From: Bin87 sp965243255
Lineage (GTDB): Bacteria; Chloroflexota; Dehalococcoidia; Lucifugimonadales; UBA3495
DNA: 64,000 nucleotides
Direction of reading: 5' to 3'
Assembly (NCBI GenBank): GCA_965243255.1
Contig: CBDEUH010000004.1
Coordinates: forward strand, 1,116,001-1,180,000
This document shows positions 59,340-64,000 of this stretch, piece after piece. The translations under genes were made by a program, and so were the position numbers. Within the stretch, counting starts at the first letter, position 1. Every line of letters begins with the position of its first letter. Under the pieces are notes generated by a model. The model ran no database searches. It saw nothing but the letters and a program-made list of their open reading frames with translations, and was not told the origin of the DNA.

Positions 59340-62300
59340 ATGAGTACCGGACGTCACAACGATGCTTCGCAATCAACTCCCGCCGCGGCGGGAGTTTCCT
59401 ATCAGTACGAAAGCCAGATCGGGGAGCCGATTGCCGTCATCGGCATGGCGTGCAAATTCCCCGGGGCCTCGGACGTCGGAGCCCTGTGGCGGTTGCTGGA
59501 GACGGGTGGAAACGCGATTACGGAAGGCGATCCCGGTTCCGGCATTGGGCGCATTGGCGAGTTTTACCCTAAATCCGCTGCCCAATATCCGGCCTGCCGA
59601 TACGCGGCTTTGGTGGATGACATTGACCTATTTGACGCGGAGTTCTTCCGCATTTCGCCGGTGGAGGCCCAACTGTTGGACCCTCAGCAGAGGATGACGT
59701 TGGAGACCTGCTGGCAGGCTCTAGAGAACGCCGGCATAGATCCGGAGGGCCTCCGAAATACGAACGCCGGGGTCTTTATCGGGGTCAGCAACAATGACTA
59801 CCGTGGTTTGAGTCTGGGCGCTGCTGGGCAAACTACAGAGCCGGCGGCCAGTTTGTACACCCTTAGCGGAACTTCCTTCAATACTCTGGCTGGAAGGGTG
59901 TGTTACGCCCTGGGGCTGGAGGGACCGGCCCTGGTTCTGGACACCGCTTGTTCCTCATCACTGGTTGCGGTGCACCTGGCAGTCTCGGCCCTGCATCGTA
60001 GAGAGGCGGACTTGATTCTGGCCGGCGGAGCCCAGGCCATCTTTTCCGGGCTGCCCAGCAAGCTTCGGGCGCAAGCCAGGATGTTGTCGCCCGACGGGCA
60101 GTGCAAGGCCTTCGATGCTTCGGCCAACGGCTTTGTCCGGGGCGAGGGTTGTGGCGTGGTAGCACTGAAGCGGCTCAGTGACGCGGAGGCTGACGGCGAC
60201 CCGATCTGGGGTGTCGTGCTGGGTTCCGCCATCAACCAGGACGGGGCCAGCGCGGGACTAACCGTGCCCAGCGCTCCGGCCCAGATCAAGGTGATCGAGG
60301 AGGCCCTGCTGCAGGCCGGCGTGGAGCCGGCGGACGTGGACTACCTGGAGGCGCACGGGACTGGCACCGAGGTGGGAGACCCCATTGAGTTGAACTCTGC
60401 CGCTGAGGTCTATGGTCGCGGGCGCTCCCCAGACCGCCCGCTATTGGTGGGATCAATCAAGACTAACGTGGGCCACCTGGAACCCACTGCCGGCATAGCG
60501 GGGCTGATGAAAGCCCTGTTGTCCATGAGGCACGGGGTGATACCGAAGCACCTGCACTTCAAGGACCCCAACCCACGGGTGGATTGGGCAAACCTACCGG
60601 TGCAAATTACGGATCGCAATTCCGAGTGGCCTCCCACTAACGGCCGGCCGCCCCGGGCCGGGGTCAGCTCATATGGCTGGTCTGGAACCAACGCGCACGT
60701 GATTGTCGAGGGCTATGGTGAGCTGGGCGTCACAGGAACCGAGTCTGGAAACGGCGAAGTGGCCTGGCCCTCCGGCAGCGCGCTTTCGGTGGGAGCCGCC
60801 GTTTCGCTTGATGATGCGAACCGTTCCGACACAGCGCAGGAAATGGAAGAGCGGCCCACTAGGCTTCTACCTCTTTCCGGCAAGTCGGAGGACGCCCTGC
60901 GAGACTCTGCAAGGTCGTTCCTGGGGTGGCTAGACGAGCGCGAGGACGAGTCAGCGCTGGCCGATCTGGCCTGGTCCGCCAGCATGGCCCGCAGTCATTT
61001 TGACTTCAGGGAAAGTGTCGTTTTTCGAGACATCAATGCCCTGAGGGCGGAACTGGCAGACCTAGCCGACGCGACCCGGCCCACCATGCACCAGAACGCG
61101 TCCCGTGTGGCCTTCGTCTATACCGGGCAAGGCAATCAATGGACCGGAATGGGTGAGGCGCTCTATCGGCAAGAACCCGTATTCAGGGAAGTGCTTGACC
61201 GCTGTGACGGGTATATCAGGGAGGAACGCGGCGTATCCCTGTTGGATGTAATGTTCGGGCATCCCAGTGCAAAGGGAGACCTGGACGAGCCACGGTGGAC
61301 GCAACCGGCCATCTATGCGCTGGAATGCGGCCTGACCGCCCTGTGGCGCAGCCTCGGTGTTGAACCGGTCGCCGTACTGGGGCACAGCCTTGGCGAGATA
61401 GCCGCTGCCCAGGCCTCCGGTGTTTTCAGCCTGGAGGACGGAATGAAGTTCGCATCGGCCCGGGGACGGCTGATGGGAGACTTGCCCAGGGCCGGCGCAA
61501 TGGCTGCCGTGTTTGCCCCGGCAGACCGAGTGGCAGCGGAGGTCTCTGAATGGAACGAGGTCCATGGCAGCGAGGATCTTTGCATTGGCGTGGACAACGG
61601 CACCCACCAGGTAATCAGTGGGCCGGCTGAGGAGGTCCAGGCCTTCACGGAGAAACTGGAATCGGAAGGCATCAACCTCAGACGTCTCCGGTCAAGCCCC
61701 GCTTATCACAGCCCCCTGGTTGAACCAGCCCTGAACGAATTGCAGGCTGTCTTTAACGACTTTTCGGTCCGTCGCCCCTCCGTTCCAATAGTCAGCAACG
61801 TGACAGGGGAACCGGTGGGGCCTGACGCGATTATGGACGGAGCCTACTGGCGGCAACACGCCCGTCAAACTGTGCAGTTCCGCGGATGTGTGGAGACCCT
61901 GGCAACGGAGTTACAGGTGGACGCGGTTATCGAGTTAGGACCGCACGCCATCCTGGGGCCGCTGGTGTCGCTGAACTGGCCGCAGTCCCCAGGGGTTGCT
62001 GCTACTCCCCTGATTCTGCAAAGCCTGATGCGTCCTTCGTTTGACGGTTCGGAACCAGAACGGGCGGACGCCTTTATCAGCGCCGTGGCCGGGGCATACA
62101 AGGCAGGGCTACCGGTGGCCTTGAGAGGGTTATTCGCCGGCGAGAAGCGTCGGAAAATCAACATCCCCGGCTATCCTTTCCAGCGGCGGCGATTTTGGGT
62201 CCAGGCTTCGCAAAGGCAGGTTTCGGAAGACTCCCATCCCCTGCTGGGGACAAAGCACGAGTCCCCTCGGGGCGAGGCGATGTTTGAGATCGAAATGTTC

Positions 62301-64000
62301 CCCTCGGAACCAACGTGGCTGAACGACCACCGAGTTTATGGGCGGGTGATAATGCCCGGGGCTCTGTATGGGTCTATGGCAGCCACCGTACCGCTGACCG
62401 AGGGATCGACCGGTGCAAAAGTAGAGGAGCTGCAACTGCACAGCCCTCTGGTTTATCCGGACTATGACCCGGAAGATGCGGCCGCTGAACCGGGCCGGCG
62501 AGTGCAGTTGGTACTGGAAGGGGGAAAGGGCAATCAGCAGCGCAATTTTGAGATTTTCAGCAAGGGTGAATCTGATGAAGAGTGGACGCTGCACGCGGCG
62601 GGTAGGCTCGCCCAGCAAAGCAGGCCAGCACTCACCGCGGAGAGAATTGACCCGGAGGCCCTGAAATCGGGGATGCAGCCCCAGGACTTGGCAGCCTACT
62701 ACCGGACCAAGGCCGCCACCGGGATCGAATTTGGCCCGTCGTTCCGTACTTTAGAGGCCCTGTGGGGCGCCGGCGCGGAGGCCCTGGGGGAAGTTGCACT
62801 ACAGATACCGAGTGATGGGCAGGACGCCACCATACATCCCTCGCTGCTGGACGGGTGTTTTCAGGTCCTGTCGGCCACCCGCACCCTGGCGGGCATTGGC
62901 GGGGACGCTACCTACCTTCCTTTTGCCTGGGAACGGCTGTGGCTGAATGGGCCGGCGCCGCCCCGGTTGCTTTGCCACGCCCGGCTGCGGGAGACTTCGC
63001 CGGATGGAAATTCGATAGAAACTCAGGGAGGACCACCGGAAACCTTGACCGGGGACTTGTGGTTCTATTCCCCGGATGGGACTGCCGTAGGTGGGTTGAC
63101 CGGATTTGCCTTGAAACGGGCGACACGGGCTTCCCTACTATCCGCCACCGAAGACATTCAAGACCTGCTCTACGAGATGATTTGGCGTGAGCGTCCGTTA
63201 CCGGAACGGCTGCAAGCGGCCGATGCCCTGGCCGCGCCTTCGGCCATCGCAGTTGAGACGGCTGCGTTCGCCGAGTATCTGGCGGCAGAAGGCGTAGCGA
63301 CTGACGACCGGGCTGCGCTGCTCCACGCCCTGGAACGGCTGTCCCGGGCCTATGCCCTGGCCGCTCTGAACAAGATGGGGTGGCAGCAGGGCCGGGGAGC
63401 GATCATCAACCCTGAGGAATTGCGGGAGCAAATGGGAGTACTGGCTGAACACTCCCGCCTGCTGGAGCGAATGCTACGCCTGCTGGCCGACGGTGGGCTG
63501 TTGGAGCATACCGGAGATGGCCACTACCGGGTTATGGTGGGGGCCAGCGACCCGCTGCCCGACGAAGCATTTTCGGACCCTGAAGCCTTCGCTGACCAAG
63601 TGGAAGGCTGGCATCCTCATGGCAGCAACGAACTGGGGCTGCTTCGCCGCAGTGGAGGAGCACTGGCCGAGGTACTGCAGGGCGAAGTTGACCCCCTGTC
63701 CATTCTATTCCCTCGGGAAGGGGCAGGAGCGGCGGACTTTTACTTCACCGCCCCGGCTTCCCGGGCCTCAAACCGGTTGCTAGGGGACGCCGTCGCATCC
63801 GCCGTCGCAGACTGGCCAGCCGACCGGCGGCTTCGGATTTTGGAAGTGGGCGCCGGCACCGGGTCGGGAACATCGGTGGTGCTTCCGGAATTACCGGAAG
63901 GCAATTTCGACTATGTGTTCACCGACATTTCAGCAGGATTCTTCGCCGAGGCGGAAAACCGGTTCCGAGATTCCGGCGCGCCGCTGGAATACCGCGCGCT
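59340..64000 (+). CDS. Type I polyketide synthase, KS-AT-DH-MT (3' end outside window)
   Basis: ATG at 59340 with AAGGAG six bases upstream; the frame is open to the edge (1,553 codons). KS: EPIAVIGMACKFPG, active Cys204 in DTACSSS, His339 in EAHGTGTEVGDP, His379 in KTNVGHLE. AT: GQGNQWTGMG and Ser683 in GHSLGEIAAA; the specificity stretch reads SPAYHSPLVEP where malonyl-type ATs have HAFH. DH: His997 in DHRVYGRVIMPG and Asp1171 in LLDGCFQ. C-methyltransferase begins near residue 1470, with LEVGAGTG at ~1501. Later domains (ER, KR, ACP expected) lie outside. This is the architecture of reducing, mono-modular PKSs such as those of sponge symbionts that make methyl-branched lipids. Confidence 0.95.
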   Translation, partial: MSTGRHNDASQSTPAAAGVSYQYESQIGEPIAVIGMACKFPGASDVGALWRLLETGGNAITEGDPGSGIGRIGEFYPKSAAQYPACRYAALVDDIDLFDAEFFRISPVEAQLLDPQQRMTLETCWQALENAGIDPEGLRNTNAGVFIGVSNNDYRGLSLGAAGQTTEPAASLYTLSGTSFNTLAGRVCYALGLEGPALVLDTACSSSLVAVHLAVSALHRREADLILAGGAQAIFSGLPSKLRAQARMLSPDGQCKAFDASANGFVRGEGCGVVALKRLSDAEADGDPIWGVVLGSAINQDGASAGLTVPSAPAQIKVIEEALLQAGVEPADVDYLEAHGTGTEVGDPIELNSAAEVYGRGRSPDRPLLVGSIKTNVGHLEPTAGIAGLMKALLSMRHGVIPKHLHFKDPNPRVDWANLPVQITDRNSEWPPTNGRPPRAGVSSYGWSGTNAHVIVEGYGELGVTGTESGNGEVAWPSGSALSVGAAVSLDDANRSDTAQEMEERPTRLLPLSGKSEDALRDSARSFLGWLDEREDESALADLAWSASMARSHFDFRESVVFRDINALRAELADLADATRPTMHQNASRVAFVYTGQGNQWTGMGEALYRQEPVFREVLDRCDGYIREERGVSLLDVMFGHPSAKGDLDEPRWTQPAIYALECGLTALWRSLGVEPVAVLGHSLGEIAAAQASGVFSLEDGMKFASARGRLMGDLPRAGAMAAVFAPADRVAAEVSEWNEVHGSEDLCIGVDNGTHQVISGPAEEVQAFTEKLESEGINLRRLRSSPAYHSPLVEPALNELQAVFNDFSVRRPSVPIVSNVTGEPVGPDAIMDGAYWRQHARQTVQFRGCVETLATELQVDAVIELGPHAILGPLVSLNWPQSPGVAATPLILQSLMRPSFDGSEPERADAFISAVAGAYKAGLPVALRGLFAGEKRRKINIPGYPFQRRRFWVQASQRQVSEDSHPLLGTKHESPRGEAMFEIEMFPSEPTWLNDHRVYGRVIMPGALYGSMAATVPLTEGSTGAKVEELQLHSPLVYPDYDPEDAAAEPGRRVQLVLEGGKGNQQRNFEIFSKGESDEEWTLHAAGRLAQQSRPALTAERIDPEALKSGMQPQDLAAYYRTKAATGIEFGPSFRTLEALWGAGAEALGEVALQIPSDGQDATIHPSLLDGCFQVLSATRTLAGIGGDATYLPFAWERLWLNGPAPPRLLCHARLRETSPDGNSIETQGGPPETLTGDLWFYSPDGTAVGGLTGFALKRATRASLLSATEDIQDLLYEMIWRERPLPERLQAADALAAPSAIAVETAAFAEYLAAEGVATDDRAALLHALERLSRAYALAALNKMGWQQGRGAIINPEELREQMGVLAEHSRLLERMLRLLADGGLLEHTGDGHYRVMVGASDPLPDEAFSDPEAFADQVEGWHPHGSNELGLLRRSGGALAEVLQGEVDPLSILFPREGAGAADFYFTAPASRASNRLLGDAVASAVADWPADRRLRILEVGAGTGSGTSVVLPELPEGNFDYVFTDISAGFFAEAENRFRDSGAPLEYRA

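Noticed and set aside
1..64000. tRNA-Sec or sel genes in the window
   Set aside because: Only tRNA-Gly and tRNA-Phe were found; no selA, selB or selD product is recognisable, so the selenoprotein call rests on context.
1..64000. CRISPR arrays, insertion sequences, integrases or prophage genes
   Set aside because: No regularly spaced repeats, transposase or integrase motifs were seen on either strand.

Overview
The window is about 62-64% GC, densely coded bacterial DNA. It fits a marine or sponge-associated Chloroflexota lineage close to SAR202/Dehalococcoidia. The reasons are gene content only: an enolase-superfamily dehydratase, CaiB/BaiF CoA-transferases, luciferase-like flavin oxidoreductases, a DUF1800/DUF1501 pair, cytosolic beta-propellers and a mono-modular polyketide synthase. 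No rRNA or marker gene in the window proves it.

Layout. 1-13,200 is a degradative region: a partial thiamine-diphosphate enzyme, an OsmC-family gene read through an in-frame UGA, a SnoaL-like protein, an MFS transporter, then amidase, RhmD-like dehydratase and dihydropyrimidinase packed head to tail, an acyl-CoA-dehydrogenase-like flavoprotein, a haloacetate-dehalogenase-like hydrolase, MmgE/PrpD, M19 dipeptidase, a PPOX-fold protein and a BNR propeller. 13,250-26,300 holds a VOC protein, tRNA-Gly, a two-subunit TPP decarboxylase behind a strong promoter, a thiolase-like/OB-fold pair, two class III CoA-transferases, and a rightward run of hydrolase, rhodanese, LLM oxidoreductase, LUD protein and GMC oxidoreductase. 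26,300-33,150 holds tRNA-Phe, a CocE-type hydrolase, ornithine carbamoyltransferase and a self-contained DUF1800-DUF1501-NHL operon with visible promoter and terminator. 33,300-42,800 mixes housekeeping genes (folD, queA) with a Rieske protein, a cobalamin-binding-type protein, an FAH-family enzyme and more propellers. 42,900-51,000 carries two paralogous oligopeptide-type ABC operons (binding protein, DppB, DppC) without ATPases. 51,200-59,200 carries a PEP-mutase-family enzyme, an LLM oxidoreductase and the housekeeping set mnmA-rnhB-yraN-apt, an MBL hydrolase and a site-2 protease. From 59,340 to the edge runs a type I polyketide synthase (KS-AT-DH-MT so far).

The most notable signal is the OsmC-family gene at 526-1053 (minus). 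Its peroxidatic Cys position is a UGA codon. A perfect 7-bp hairpin with a G-starting loop lies at the right distance for a bacterial SECIS, and the second conserved Cys is intact, which together suggest a selenocysteine-containing OsmC peroxidase. Other observations are a dispersed family of GGGGCGA inverted repeats between genes (one between binding protein and permease in both ABC operons), a promoter whose 17-bp spacer is a perfect palindrome, and several family members with altered catalytic residues.
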